Source of the DNA: Streptomyces griseus
Lineage (GTDB): Bacteria; Actinomycetota; Actinomycetes; Streptomycetales; Streptomycetaceae
Reading direction: 5' to 3'
Assembly (NCBI RefSeq): GCF_900460065.1
Contig: NZ_UAVD01000010.1
Span: forward strand, 103,844-167,843
Length of the DNA: 64,000 nt
Below are positions 1-8,249 of this stretch, one piece after another. The stretch's first letter is position 1. Each line of letters opens with the position of its first letter. The notes under the pieces were generated by a model. The model searched no databases and was not told where the DNA came from. It saw only the letters and a list, made by a program, of their open reading frames with translations. A program made the position numbers and the translations under genes.

Positions 1-83
1 AGATCGGGTGGGTCGGGCAGTTCGAGCAGTGTGCGCGCGTGCAGTCGGCCCATACGGCCGGCTCCAACGATTCCCACTCTCAT
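1..83 (-). CDS. strI: StrI, NAD(P)-dependent dehydrogenase, N-terminal fragment
   Basis: Only the first 27 codons are in the window; the gene continues past the left edge. The ATG at 81-83 opens a protein beginning [17 protein letters not shown], a Rossmann nucleotide-binding start with the GxGxxG pattern (GAGRMG) typical of the Gfo/Idh/MocA dehydrogenases. It is the next gene after strH on the same strand, 44 nt downstream of the strH stop, which is where strI lies in S. griseus. In streptomycin biosynthesis StrI is assigned to the oxidation of an inositol carbon, most often myo-inositol to scyllo-inosose. The function rests on gene position plus the visible motif; substrate residues are outside the window. 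Confidence 0.8.
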
Positions 84-127
84 CGAGGGTCTCCGTAGTG
101 TTGTGCGCGGTGAGGCGCGCGGGGCCT

Positions 128-1282
128 TCAACCGAGGACGACGGCCCATCGGGGGTCGGTCACGTCCACCCCGGACGAGTCGAGCTTGGCGCGCAGTTCG
201 TCGCGGAGCCCGGCCATGTCGACCATGGACCGGCGCAGGTTCGCGGCGAGGCGGGTGCCGCGGGTCCGGTAGCTCGCGGGGACGTCCGCCCTCCTGTTGA
301 ACTCCTCCAGCAGCAGCGCGTCGACGTGCGCGGCCCAGGGCAGTTCGTTGATGCCGGCCGCGATCTCGCTGGGCCGCAGCCGGTGCCAGTACGAGATGCC
401 GCCCGCGTGGACCAGTTGGGGGGCGAAGACCTTGGTGCCGGGGAAGCTGTGGAAGTGGGCGATGCGCAGCCCCGCCGCCAACGCCATCAGCTGGTAGAAC
501 ATCAGGCCGTCGAAGACGACGCGGATCACTTCGTTGCCGTTCTGGAGGTGGTGGTAGCGCTCGTGGCTGCGCACTTCCCGGCCGTCGTCGAGCACGTCGA
601 CCAGGCCGCCCTGCGGAAACGGCAGGCGCGGTCCCTCCAGGGCCACCACCCGGGCCAGGGCCCTCTCGTGATGCGGTTCGATGAGCCGCACCATCGCGCC
701 GTCGATCTCCTTCTCCGGGCCGGGAGCGGTGTAGGAGTACGCGGCGGGTGTGACGGTGCCGCCGATGGCGCGCTCGATGTCGGGGCGCACCCGCGGGTCG
801 AGGGCCAGGAACGGGGGCGCGGCCAACGGGATCGGACCGTAGCTGAGCGGACCGCTGACGGCGACGCCCGGCTCCAACCCGTCCATGCAGCGCTCGAACC
901 AGTCGGTTTCCGTGACGAAGCAGTCGACGTCGACGATGCCGAACGGCCGGTCCAGGTTGCGCACCAGGAGCTCGAAGATCTCGTGGCTGCCGACCTGCTC
1001 CGTCATGTCGAAGACGGGCCTGCCACCGCTCATCCGGTCGCGGAGCTCGGCCTCCTCCTTGCTCAGTCCGGAGCAGATGAACACGCAGTTCAACCGCTCG
1101 GGGGTGAAGCGCAGGAAGTGGTGGAGGACGTGCAGCAGCCCGGACGAGAAGAAGCAGAACCACGGGGGGCGGTCCGCCGGAAGTCCGTCGAGGAACTCCC
1201 GGAACGGCTGGTCCAGGTGGTGCAGGGGTTCGTCGGGGCGTACGTCGCCCGAAGGTTTCCGGGTCGGGGAGGTCATCACCAT
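128..1282 (-). CDS. strH: StrH, putative dihydrostreptosyl glycosyltransferase
   Basis: 384 aa. Assigned in the literature to transfer of L-dihydrostreptose from its dTDP form onto streptidine 6-phosphate, the first glycosidic bond of streptomycin. The sequence has no strong standard glycosyltransferase signature, but a DVDCF segment near residue 125 resembles a DxD metal/nucleotide-sugar site. The protein looks soluble, with no signal peptide or membrane segment. The start is the ATG at 1282, preceded by AAGGAAG about 11 nt upstream; a second ATG two codons in is less well spaced. It follows strG by 161 nt and precedes strI, so it belongs to the strB1-strF-strG-strH-strI transcription direction. 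Name is secure from gene order; reaction is inferred. Confidence 0.85.
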
Positions 1283-1443
1283 GCTGGGGCCACTTCCTTG
1301 CTAGCCGCGATGTCTCGGTGGTCGTCGGCGCGCCGTCGGGCAGGCCGCGATGCGCGTCCCGCGGGGGCGGGCGCCGGCACGCGGGCGGCGCGGCGGGGCA
1401 CGCCGCACCGCCCTTCGCCGTACGGGGGGAAGCCGGCCCGGGT

Positions 1444-2043
1444 TCAGACGGTGTCCCAGTACTCCCCGAGCCGGAAGGGCAGGCCGTAGGAGATCGACTT
1501 CCTGTCGTTGGGTTCGTAGGAGGACCGGGGCAGCGTGCGGAAATCCATGCTGACCCGGCTGGTCTCGGTGTCGTTGACGACGTTCCCGTGCCAGGAGTTC
1601 GCGCCGTCGAACACGATGACCTCGCCGTACTCGGCGTGCACCGGCTCCTCGTCGATCCACAGGGTGTTGTTGCCGTACGCCCTGGTCAGCGGCACCCAGT
1701 AGTTGACCTCGCTGGGGTCGTGCCCGAAGTCCCGGTCGCGGTGCCAGGACCCCACGGCGACGGAGTTGCGCAGGTGGACCCGGAAGGTGGGTATCCGCTG
1801 GATGTAGACGGCGTCGACCTCGTCACCGAGCAGCCGGTGCACCAGCGTGCGGTAGACGGGCGAGATGACGTCGACGTTGTCGTAGAAGCGCCGGTGGTAC
1901 GGCGTGCTCTGGTCGGTTTCCCGGGTGGCGACCCGGTCGCTGGCCGCCAGGCCCTCCAGGTCTTCCTCGCCCATCACTTCCCGGACGAGGTCGGCGAGCG
2001 GAACCTCGGTCACGTCGTAACGCAGTCGTGTGTACTTCGCCAT
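1444..2043 (-). CDS. strG: StrG, Fe(II)/2-oxoglutarate-oxygenase-like protein
   Basis: 199 aa. Known as a streptomycin gene without an established reaction, usually placed in the N-methyl-L-glucosamine branch. The sequence shows an HRD triad (H-x-D) near residue 103, a distal His in SWHGN near residue 152, and an Arg in SRVSMDFR shortly after. This H-x-D...H...R order is what Fe(II)/2-oxoglutarate oxygenases of the phytanoyl-CoA hydroxylase type use for iron and 2-oxoglutarate. ATG at 2043 sits behind a strong GAGGAG site. It starts 9 nt after the strF stop, so the two are almost certainly co-transcribed. The family call is from motifs; substrate unknown. Confidence 0.85.
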
Positions 2044-2052
2044 GGGCTCTCC

Positions 2053-2898
2053 TCACACCAGCATGCGGCCGCGCAGCCGAGTGCACTGCCGGTACCATCC
2101 GCCGACCAGTCGGTCGATGACCGGGTCGCCCGTCTCCCCGTCGCTGACCTCGTGGGACCGCCCGCCCACCCGCATCGCCAGCCGACGTGCGGCGAGCCGC
2201 AGCGGTACGGCGGGGATGGTGAGGCGTTCGAGGTGGTTGCCCAGCCGCTCGGCCGGGCTGAGGTCGAAGAACTCGCGGTGCCAGCGCAGTTCGTTGTGCC
2301 GCCAGTCCTTGAGGCCGTTGAAGCCGCGGCCGTCGTTGTGGTGCATGACGTCCTGGAGGTCCTGGACCATCACGCGCTTGCCCGCGGCGCGCACCAGGGT
2401 GGCGAGGATGACGCCGAGGCCCTCGAAGCCGCGGTAGTGCCCCTCGGGGAAGCGGATGTTCTCGATGGTCCAGCGGTTCACGCACAGGATGACGTCGTCC
2501 ACGGCCTCGACCTCGTAGCGGTCGGAGCCGTAGTCGTGCACCTTGTCGTAGTCGGTGACCCGGCCGCGCCTGGTCTCCCTCTCGTTCCACCAGGCCAGCG
2601 AGACGGTGTCGGATCCGCCGACCGAGCCGAGCATGCCCACGGAGTCGTCCTCGAAGACGGACTGCGCCACCTCGGCGGGGTTCTTCCGCAACTCGACGTC
2701 GTCGTGGAGCATCACCAGGCCGGTGATGTCCGAGTTCGCGGCCGCCTGGTCGAACATGGCGTTGTAGGCGGAGAACAGCGAACGCTGGTTGCGCATGGTG
2801 AACACCGGGCTGCCCGGTGCCCGGACGCGCTCGATGCCCGGCAGACACGTGCGCTCGAACAGGGTGCCGGGGCCGACGCAGACGCCGTAGCCAATCAC
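2053..2898 (-). CDS. strF: StrF, GT2-like glycosyltransferase-family protein
   Basis: 281 aa from the GTG at 2898. An in-frame TTG at 2907 directly abuts the GGGAGG ribosome site and cannot be served by it, while the GTG is 9 nt away, so GTG is preferred. The protein has a nucleotide-diphospho-sugar transferase look: a start VIGYGVCVGPG, then LHDDVELRKNP near residue 67 resembling the acidic metal site of family-2 glycosyltransferases. No membrane segment. It lies between strB1 (43 nt upstream) and strG (9 nt downstream), in one transcription unit. In S. griseus it is attributed, with StrG, to N-methyl-L-glucosamine formation or attachment, but no reaction is proven as far as I know. Identity by gene order is strong. 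Confidence 0.85.
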   Translation of the reverse strand: MIGYGVCVGPGTLFERTCLPGIERVRAPGSPVFTMRNQRSLFSAYNAMFDQAAANSDITGLVMLHDDVELRKNPAEVAQSVFEDDSVGMLGSVGGSDTVSLAWWNERETRRGRVTDYDKVHDYGSDRYEVEAVDDVILCVNRWTIENIRFPEGHYRGFEGLGVILATLVRAAGKRVMVQDLQDVMHHNDGRGFNGLKDWRHNELRWHREFFDLSPAERLGNHLERLTIPAVPLRLAARRLAMRVGGRSHEVSDGETGDPVIDRLVGGWYRQCTRLRGRMLV

Positions 2899-2941
2899 GT
2901 GTGACAACCTCCCTAGCCGTAACGGAGTTGAGTGGTCGCTC

Positions 2942-3988
2942 TCAGAACTGGTACGTCTCCAGGGCGCCGGTGCGCCGCACGTCGAGGGTCGCGCAGTGGA
3001 AGCCGCCCCCGAGGGTGCGCGAGTGGGTCAGCTGGAGGGGCAGCACGTTCATGCCGTGCTTCTCCAGAAGCCGGATCAGCGCGGTCTGCCGGCGGTCGAC
3101 CACGGCCAGGTCGGGCCGCACCACCAGCAGGTTCATCCCGATCCACACCGAGCAGTGCGGCTTGTCGCCGGTGAAGCCGATGTCCACGAGCTCGGGGCAG
3201 GTGATGTTCTCCCAGGACCGCAGGAAGTCGGGCATGTTCTCGTCGTTCACCCGTGAGGGGTTGGTCAGGACGAGGCCGGGCCGCAGGGGCACGATGGTGG
3301 AGTCGACGTGGGTGGAGGCGTACAGCTTGCGGCAGGGGTGGACGGTGTAGGTGTCGCCGACCGCCGACTGGAGCCACTTGGCGCCCAGTTCGTTGCCGCT
3401 GTCCGACACCAGGTAGAGCAGGTCGGTGCCGAAGCGCAGCACGTTGGCGGCGTCGAACACCGGCTCCTCGTCGGTGAGGCGCTCGCCGGCCGGGGCCTGC
3501 GGGGCGTAGGAGTCGTCGGTCAGCCGCGGCTTGGGCGCGGACAGCCAGCGGGATCCGCTGGCGAAGTACTCCAGCAGGAGGTCCTTGTAGGCGAGCGACT
3601 CCAGGAAGCGGGACCGGAGGGCCATCGGTGTCTCGATGATGGTCTGCCCCACCGACAGCAGGCCGTCGCGCGGGCAGTAGTCGTGGAACCCGTCCGTCTC
3701 CCAGTCGGGGGTCTTGATCAGGGCTGAGTGGTCGCGAGGGCCGGGGCGCCGGACGGTGACTCCGAGCTTGGTCAACTCCGCCGCGAGTACGTGGAGTTCC
3801 TCTTCGGTCTCCTTGAGCACACGGTCCGGGTAGGCACCCGAGGGGATCTGCTCCTGGCTCTCGTAGTCCCCCGCGTACTCCACCGCGAAGACGCTTCGGT
3901 CCGCGGTGGGAACCCGGGCGCCCACCGCCGTGCCGACGATGACCTCCTCCAGCGGGTCCCATTCGTTGTGGACGCTTACAAGGCTCAT
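2942..3988 (-). CDS. strB1: StrB1, L-arginine:inosamine-phosphate amidinotransferase
   Basis: 348 aa. Transfers the amidino group of arginine to scyllo-inosamine 4-phosphate to build the guanidino groups of streptidine. The catalytic residues known from the S. griseus enzyme structure are all in place by counting: D108 (CPRD), D179 (PVFD), H227 (STH) and nucleophile C332 (GGGFHC). ATG at 3988 has a GAGGAG site 5 nt upstream. The gene heads the strB1-F-G-H-I unit. The nearest StrR operator is at 4368-4396, about 380 nt upstream, implying a long leader. A diverged paralogue, strB2, lies at 10887-11939 and lacks the cysteine. Confidence 0.97.
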   Translation of the reverse strand: MSLVSVHNEWDPLEEVIVGTAVGARVPTADRSVFAVEYAGDYESQEQIPSGAYPDRVLKETEEELHVLAAELTKLGVTVRRPGPRDHSALIKTPDWETDGFHDYCPRDGLLSVGQTIIETPMALRSRFLESLAYKDLLLEYFASGSRWLSAPKPRLTDDSYAPQAPAGERLTDEEPVFDAANVLRFGTDLLYLVSDSGNELGAKWLQSAVGDTYTVHPCRKLYASTHVDSTIVPLRPGLVLTNPSRVNDENMPDFLRSWENITCPELVDIGFTGDKPHCSVWIGMNLLVVRPDLAVVDRRQTALIRLLEKHGMNVLPLQLTHSRTLGGGFHCATLDVRRTGALETYQF

Positions 3989-4367
3989 GACTCTCCTCCA
4001 TCAGGTGGGGCATGACGACGGCCGGGACGGTGGGGACCACGGCGGCGGCCCCGTCCTTCGCCGGGCGGGCACGGACGGAAGCGCGGACCGGAGCCGGTGC
4101 GGTCCGCCGCGAAGGCTCGACTCGGCAGTGCTCGGCGTACAGGGGCGGGTGCGGACACACGCGTGCACCGGACTGAGCCGGGCGGGTACTCGAGGGGGTG
4201 CTGCGGATCCGCTGGACGCGGGGGATCACGACGGGCGGGAGGCGAAGGGTGAACCCGGTGGTCCACCGGTCGCCTGCTCTCCCGTACTCATCGCAGGCTA
4301 GCAGCGCCGCTTCGCTCGGGCATATGTCCACCGCGGCGGCCCACGGCCGCCGGCGGACGCCGGATGC
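3989..4367 (-). promoter_or_regulatory. strB1 promoter and long untranslated leader
   Basis: No supported gene lies in this 379-nt stretch. On the minus strand, ATGCCC (4318-4323) and TAGCCT (4295-4300) are separated by 17 nt and form a plausible -35/-10 pair. Transcription would start near 4288, leaving about 300 nt of leader before strB1. The StrR operator lies 44 nt upstream of the -35. The promoter is a pattern match, not a mapped start. Confidence 0.45.
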
Positions 4368-4396
4368 GTTCGACTGCGTGTGATCGGCAGTCGAAC
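4368..4396. promoter_or_regulatory. StrR operator upstream of strB1
   Basis: Perfect inverted repeat GTTCGACTG-N11-CAGTCGAAC, the consensus StrR target. It lies between the strA terminator and the strB1 promoter, so it most likely activates the strB1-F-G-H-I unit. Confidence 0.93.
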
Positions 4397-4410
4397 GCAT
4401 CGGAGGTGCG

Positions 4411-4445
4411 GCGGGGGGCGGGCCGCTCGGCGGCCCGCCCCCCGC
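4411..4445. terminator. Intrinsic terminator downstream of strA
   Basis: Perfect 16-bp GC-rich stem (4411-4426 with 4430-4445) around a TCG loop, 34 nt after the strA stop. It should end strR-strA transcripts before the StrR operator and strB1 promoter. No poly-T tract follows, as is common in Streptomyces. Confidence 0.8.
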
Positions 4446-4478
4446 TTCCGTGCTTCAGGGCTTCAGTGCTTCAGGAGT

Positions 4479-5402
4479 TCAGGGCTTCGCCAGCGCTTCG
4501 GCCACGGCGATCTGGGAGGGGGCGATCGCCGTCAGCCCGTCCTCGATGTCCCACAGGGTGTTCTGCAGGAGCCGGGCCAGGGTCCACCCGGCCGCCCTCC
4601 CGCGGTCCAGCTCCAGCGCTTCCGTCAGCAGGTCGAAGCGCCGCCGGACCACCCGCCGCGCGTCACCGGTGGCCTCGATCCGCTCCCAACCGGTGTCCAG
4701 GGCCGGCCACAGGTCGAACCCCGGGTCGCCGACCAGCGGCTCGGGGTCGATGGCCAGCCACGGTTCGCGCTCGGCGGCCAGCACGTTCTCGTAGTGCAGG
4801 TCCCAGTGCAGGACGCGGTCACCGGGCTCGCCCACCAGCTCGGCCACGGCCGACGCCCAGCCGCGCAACCGGCTACGGTCCTCCGGATCCGCCAACGAGT
4901 CGACAGCGGAGGGAACTTCCTCCACCATGGCGCCGGCGATCTCTCCCAGACCCCGCAGCCCCGGAGGTGCCGGAACGGAGTGCAGCCGGTTCAGCAGCCC
5001 GGCGAGGACGCCCATGGCCTCGTCGTCGTCCTCGACCGACGCCAGCGTCCGCGAACCGTCCAGGCGTTCCAGCAGCATCGTGCTGCTCTCCTCGTCGTGG
5101 TCGAGCAGCCGCACCATGCCGTCCCCGCCCCAGGCTCGCAGGCCGATCAGCGCGGCCGTCGTCTCTTCCCGGGGCATCTGGAGTTTGAGCGCCGCCCGGG
5201 TGCCGTCAGCACGCAGCACCGGCACCACGAGGGAGGCCTCACCGGAGCGGACGCCGCCGTCCCTCTTCAGCTCCCAGCGGTCGACGCATCGCGCGACGAG
5301 AGCGGGAAGTCCGGCGATCCAGGCGCGCCCTTCCTCGCCACCGCTTCTGCTGTACGACTCGGCCAGGCCGTCCGGGACGTGGATGTGGTCCGACGAACTC
5401 AT
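4479..5402 (-). CDS. strA: StrA, streptomycin 6-phosphotransferase APH(6)-Ia
   Basis: 307 aa. Phosphorylates the 6-hydroxyl of the streptidine ring, giving the producer self-resistance; the phosphorylated form is also the final pathway intermediate before export and dephosphorylation. Kinase-fold motifs are visible: HWDLHYEN near residue 200 (aminoglycoside-phosphotransferase catalytic loop) and AIDPEP about 15 residues later (metal-binding Asp). ATG at 5402 is preceded by AAGGAAA. The protein matches the S. griseus StrA I remember in length and start (MSSSDHIHVPDG). It lies 234 nt downstream of strR and is probably co-transcribed with it; the perfect hairpin at 4411-4445 ends the unit. Confidence 0.97.
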   Translation of the reverse strand: MSSSDHIHVPDGLAESYSRSGGEEGRAWIAGLPALVARCVDRWELKRDGGVRSGEASLVVPVLRADGTRAALKLQMPREETTAALIGLRAWGGDGMVRLLDHDEESSTMLLERLDGSRTLASVEDDDEAMGVLAGLLNRLHSVPAPPGLRGLGEIAGAMVEEVPSAVDSLADPEDRSRLRGWASAVAELVGEPGDRVLHWDLHYENVLAAEREPWLAIDPEPLVGDPGFDLWPALDTGWERIEATGDARRVVRRRFDLLTEALELDRGRAAGWTLARLLQNTLWDIEDGLTAIAPSQIAVAEALAKP

Positions 5403-5636
5403 GGGAAATTTCCTTACACATGGGATGGGTCTGCCGCCGCGGCTGCGCCGACGCGCCCCTCGGAGCCCGTCGGCGAAGCCGCGGCGGCCTTGCGTGATGC
5501 AGTGGTTCACGTGCTTCGGGCACGGCGGCTTCGGGCGGCCTGAAGTGCCCGGCGGCTGCGCCGGGACGGCACCGCTCCCCCGTCGGGTGCACGGCCGACG
5601 CTCCTCAACTCCGTCGCGGGCGGGCGGCTCCCGCCG

Positions 5637-6689
5637 TCATCCGACATCGCTCAAGGACCGGCCCGCCGCCTCGTCGATGCCGGCCTGGTCCAGTTCCTCC
5701 GCCACCCGATGCCAGATGTCGGCACAGCCACGGGCCAGCTCGGCTATGACCTTGACGCAGTGCGGAGGGACGTTGCCCAGGAGGCGGTCCCAGTCCTGGT
5801 TGCGCACGGCCACCACGTTCAGCCAACGTAGCAGCGCCCGACCGTCCTCGGTGAGCCGCACGGACGGGTCCCGGCTGAGGTGGCGCAGCGCCACGGTGTG
5901 CGGCGCCCAACTCCCGTCGGCCCGGGAGACACGGGCCGGAGTCCGGGCGACGGCCGGCACTTCCTGTTGACGATCGCGTTCGGGCAGCGGGCTCTCACCA
6001 CGGCTCAGCCGCTTGCGGACGTCGGAGGCGGTGCTCGGGGAGACGCCGGCCTGTGCGGCGATCTGACGCAGCGACGCCGAGGGGTTCTCCTGGAGCAGCC
6101 GGCTCGCCAGCTTCCGCCCCTCGGTGGGGTCCAGCGGCCGGGCCCGCCCGTCCCTCCCGATCCTCACGTTCGACTGCGGAACCCCGGCAGTCGAACAGGA
6201 CCTGAGGGTCCCCACCGTCTTCGCCGACAGTCCGGTCGCCAGGCCGATGGCCCGGTCGGACCAGGACGGATGGGTCTCCAGGACACGGGTCGCCGCGGCC
6301 TTGCGGTCGTCGAGGGAGAGCGGCAGTCCGTGGGTGACGTTGGACTTCACCGCGAAGATGAACGCCTCTTCCTCTCCGCCTTCGAAATACCGCACGGCGA
6401 TCTCGGTGGCTCCGCGCATTTTGGTGGCGCGCAGTCGGTGCATGCCGTCGATGACGCGCTTCGTGGTGGGCATGACCACGATAGCGGGCAATTCCGCTCC
6501 GGATGCGGCGAGCGTGCGGATGTGCTCGACATCCTCGCCGGCACTGCGCGGGGAATCGGAGGGAAGCAATGATTCGACCGGGACCATTGTCACGGCGGAT
6601 AATTTGAGTTCACTTTCCTCGACCGCACCCGTCACCGCCGCCGACCTCTCACGGACTTGCTCGGGGCTGTTCCCTGAAATATGCTCCAT
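5637..6689 (-). CDS. strR: StrR, ParB-like pathway-specific activator of streptomycin genes
   Basis: 350 aa DNA-binding activator of the str/sts promoters. Residues about 35-130 form a ParB/Sulfiredoxin-type N-terminal domain (ELPAIVVMPTTKRVIDGMHR), followed by a helix-turn-helix (HPSWSDRAIGLATGLSAKTV near residue 140) and a second HTH-like segment (LRQIAAQAGVSPSTASDV near 210). Start is the ATG at 6689, with GAAGGG 6-7 nt upstream; the in-frame GTG at 6707 has no site. Leu30 is encoded by the rare TTA codon (6600-6602), so translation needs the bldA tRNA. A perfect StrR operator lies inside the coding region at 6168-6196. strD is divergent, and AdpA boxes lie in the shared upstream region. 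Confidence 0.97.
   Translation of the reverse strand: MEHISGNSPEQVRERSAAVTGAVEESELKLSAVTMVPVESLLPSDSPRSAGEDVEHIRTLAASGAELPAIVVMPTTKRVIDGMHRLRATKMRGATEIAVRYFEGGEEEAFIFAVKSNVTHGLPLSLDDRKAAATRVLETHPSWSDRAIGLATGLSAKTVGTLRSCSTAGVPQSNVRIGRDGRARPLDPTEGRKLASRLLQENPSASLRQIAAQAGVSPSTASDVRKRLSRGESPLPERDRQQEVPAVARTPARVSRADGSWAPHTVALRHLSRDPSVRLTEDGRALLRWLNVVAVRNQDWDRLLGNVPPHCVKVIAELARGCADIWHRVAEELDQAGIDEAAGRSLSDVG
6168..6196. promoter_or_regulatory. StrR operator inside the strR coding sequence
   Basis: Perfect GTTCGACTG-N11-CAGTCGAAC located about codons 165-174 of strR. An intragenic StrR site in strR is known for S. griseus; it may affect downstream strA transcription or autoregulation. Confidence 0.9.
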
Positions 6690-6925
6690 TACACACCCTT
6701 CAATCACGGGCTTTCACGGCGATAAAGAGCAATGCTTTCGCACTTCGCGAATAGTAGCACCCGGACATCCGGGCAACGGCCAAGTAAAGCTGTCCGCATG
6801 ACCGAAAAGCGACCTCGAAATAGGAGGGCCACCCCGCCCGGCCCATCCTCCAGGGCGGAGAGGACCGGAACGGCCCCCTCCAGCCAGCGCCTGCGCCCGA
6901 TCACGCACCGCCTGTCAGCGATTTC

Positions 6926-6935
6926 ATTCTGGCCA
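6926..6935 (-). promoter_or_regulatory. AdpA consensus box upstream of strR (inner)
   Basis: Minus-strand TGGCCAGAAT matches the AdpA consensus TGGCSNGWWY at all ten positions. It lies about 240 nt upstream of the strR start codon. AdpA is the A-factor-dependent activator of strR in S. griseus. A weaker 8/10 match, TGGCCGTTGC at 6773-6782, sits close to the presumed core promoter. Confidence 0.6.
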
Positions 6936-7002
6936 TCAAAATAAACCGCAGTTTGATTGCCGAATACATGCAACTTGCAGCGCCCCTTACACGGATGCAC
7001 AG

Positions 7003-7012
7003 GATCGCGCCA
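7003..7012 (-). promoter_or_regulatory. AdpA consensus box upstream of strR (outer)
   Basis: Minus-strand TGGCGCGATC is a perfect TGGCSNGWWY match. If strR transcription starts near 6730-6745 this box is about 260-280 nt upstream, matching the distal AdpA site (about -270) reported for S. griseus strR. Confidence 0.65.
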
Positions 7013-7095
7013 CGGCGGCTGATTCTCTTCGATAACTGTTCGGAAGAACCACTCGCCCACGGCGGCCCGGCCCAAGACCACGCGAGGAGCACCAC

Positions 7096-8163
7096 ATGAA
7101 AGCGCTCGTACTGGCAGGCGGCACAGGAACCCGCCTCAGGCCCATCACCCACACGTCTGCGAAACAATTGGTTCCGGTCGCCAATAAACCTGTCCTTTTC
7201 TATGGGCTGGAGGCCATAGCTGCCGCCGGGATCATCGACGTCGGCATCGTCGTGGGCGACACCGCCGACGAAATCGTCGCCGCGGTGGGAGATGGTTCGA
7301 GATTCGGACTGAAAGTGAGCTACATTCCGCAGTCGAAACCTCTGGGGCTCGCGCACTGCGTACTGATTTCTCGCGATTTCCTGGGCGAGGACGACTTCAT
7401 CATGTATCTCGGCGACAATTTTGTGGTGGGCGGCGTCGAGGACTCGGTGAGGGAATTCCGGGCCGCCCGGCCGGACGCGCACCTGATGCTCACCCGGGTG
7501 CCCGAGCCCCGGTCCTTCGGCGTGGCCGAGCTGAGCGACTCGGGGCAGGTGCTCGGCCTGGAGGAGAAGCCGGCCCACCCCAAGAGCGACCTCGCTCTGG
7601 TCGGCGTCTACCTCTTCTCACCCGCGATCCACGAGGCCGTGGCGGCGATCACGCCCTCGTGGCGCGGGGAACTGGAGATCACCGACGCCGTCCAGTGGCT
7701 GATCGACGCCGGCCGGGACGTGCGCTCCACCGTGATCTCCGGCTACTGGAAGGACACCGGCAATGTGACCGACATGCTGGAGGTGAACCGCCTCGTGCTG
7801 GAGACGACCGAGCCGCGCTGTGACGGCCTGGTGGACGAACGGAGCGATCTCATCGGCCGGGTCCTGGTCGAGGAGGGCGCCGAGGTGCGCAACTCCCGGG
7901 TGATGGGCCCGACCGTGATCGGCGCCGGCACCCGCGTCACCAACTCCTATGTGGGACCTTTCACTTCCCTCGCCGAGGACTGTGTCGTCGAGGACAGCGA
8001 GGTCGAGTTCTCCATCGTGCTGCGCGGTGCGTCGATCTCCGGGGTGCGTCGCATCGAGGCCTCACTCATCGGCAGGCACGTCCAGGTGACCTCCGCGCCC
8101 GAGGTGCCTCACGCACACCGGCTCGTGCTCGGCGACCACAGCAGGGCGCAGATCTCCTCCTGA
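7096..8163 (+). CDS. strD: StrD, dTDP-glucose synthase (glucose-1-phosphate thymidylyltransferase)
   Basis: 355 aa. Joins glucose 1-phosphate and dTTP to dTDP-glucose, the first step toward dTDP-dihydrostreptose. Starts MKALVLAGGTGTRLRPITH, the nucleotidyltransferase signature GGxGTRLxP. The protein is longer than RmlA (about 290 aa) and carries a C-terminal left-handed beta-helix-like extension (about 240-355, repeats such as VIGAGTRVTNSYVGPF), the long type found in antibiotic clusters. ATG at 7096 follows GAGGAG. First gene of strD-strE-strL. The first hundred codons use unusually many A/T third positions compared with the rest. Confidence 0.95.
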   Translation: MKALVLAGGTGTRLRPITHTSAKQLVPVANKPVLFYGLEAIAAAGIIDVGIVVGDTADEIVAAVGDGSRFGLKVSYIPQSKPLGLAHCVLISRDFLGEDDFIMYLGDNFVVGGVEDSVREFRAARPDAHLMLTRVPEPRSFGVAELSDSGQVLGLEEKPAHPKSDLALVGVYLFSPAIHEAVAAITPSWRGELEITDAVQWLIDAGRDVRSTVISGYWKDTGNVTDMLEVNRLVLETTEPRCDGLVDERSDLIGRVLVEEGAEVRNSRVMGPTVIGAGTRVTNSYVGPFTSLAEDCVVEDSEVEFSIVLRGASISGVRRIEASLIGRHVQVTSAPEVPHAHRLVLGDHSRAQISS

Positions 8164-8249
8164 CACCGCCGAACCCCCACCTGACACCACCGGTCCCCCT
8201 CCCGTCGAACCGATCCGATCCCTCCCGACAAGAAGCGGAGCCTGTTGCC

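Larger units (their letters stand above)
6690..7095. promoter_or_regulatory. strR-strD divergent regulatory region
   Basis: 406-nt non-coding region, clearly more AT-rich than its surroundings. It carries the divergent promoters of strR (minus) and strD (plus). On the minus strand TACTAT at 6751-6756 is a plausible strR -10. AdpA-type boxes are annotated separately. No GTTCGACTG-type StrR site is visible here, so strD and strR themselves seem to answer to AdpA or basal signals rather than to an adjacent StrR operator. Confidence 0.7.

Noticed and set aside
4283..4292. The 10-mer CGTACTCATC shared by the strB1 upstream region and the stsB upstream region (16710-16719)
   Set aside because: A single 10-nt match in a region of several hundred bases is weak, and it is placed differently relative to the operators.
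4451..4488. GCTTCAG-like heptamer repeats just after the strA stop
   Set aside because: Short, irregular and partly inside the strA 3' end. No hairpin or binding motif; probably chance slippage.
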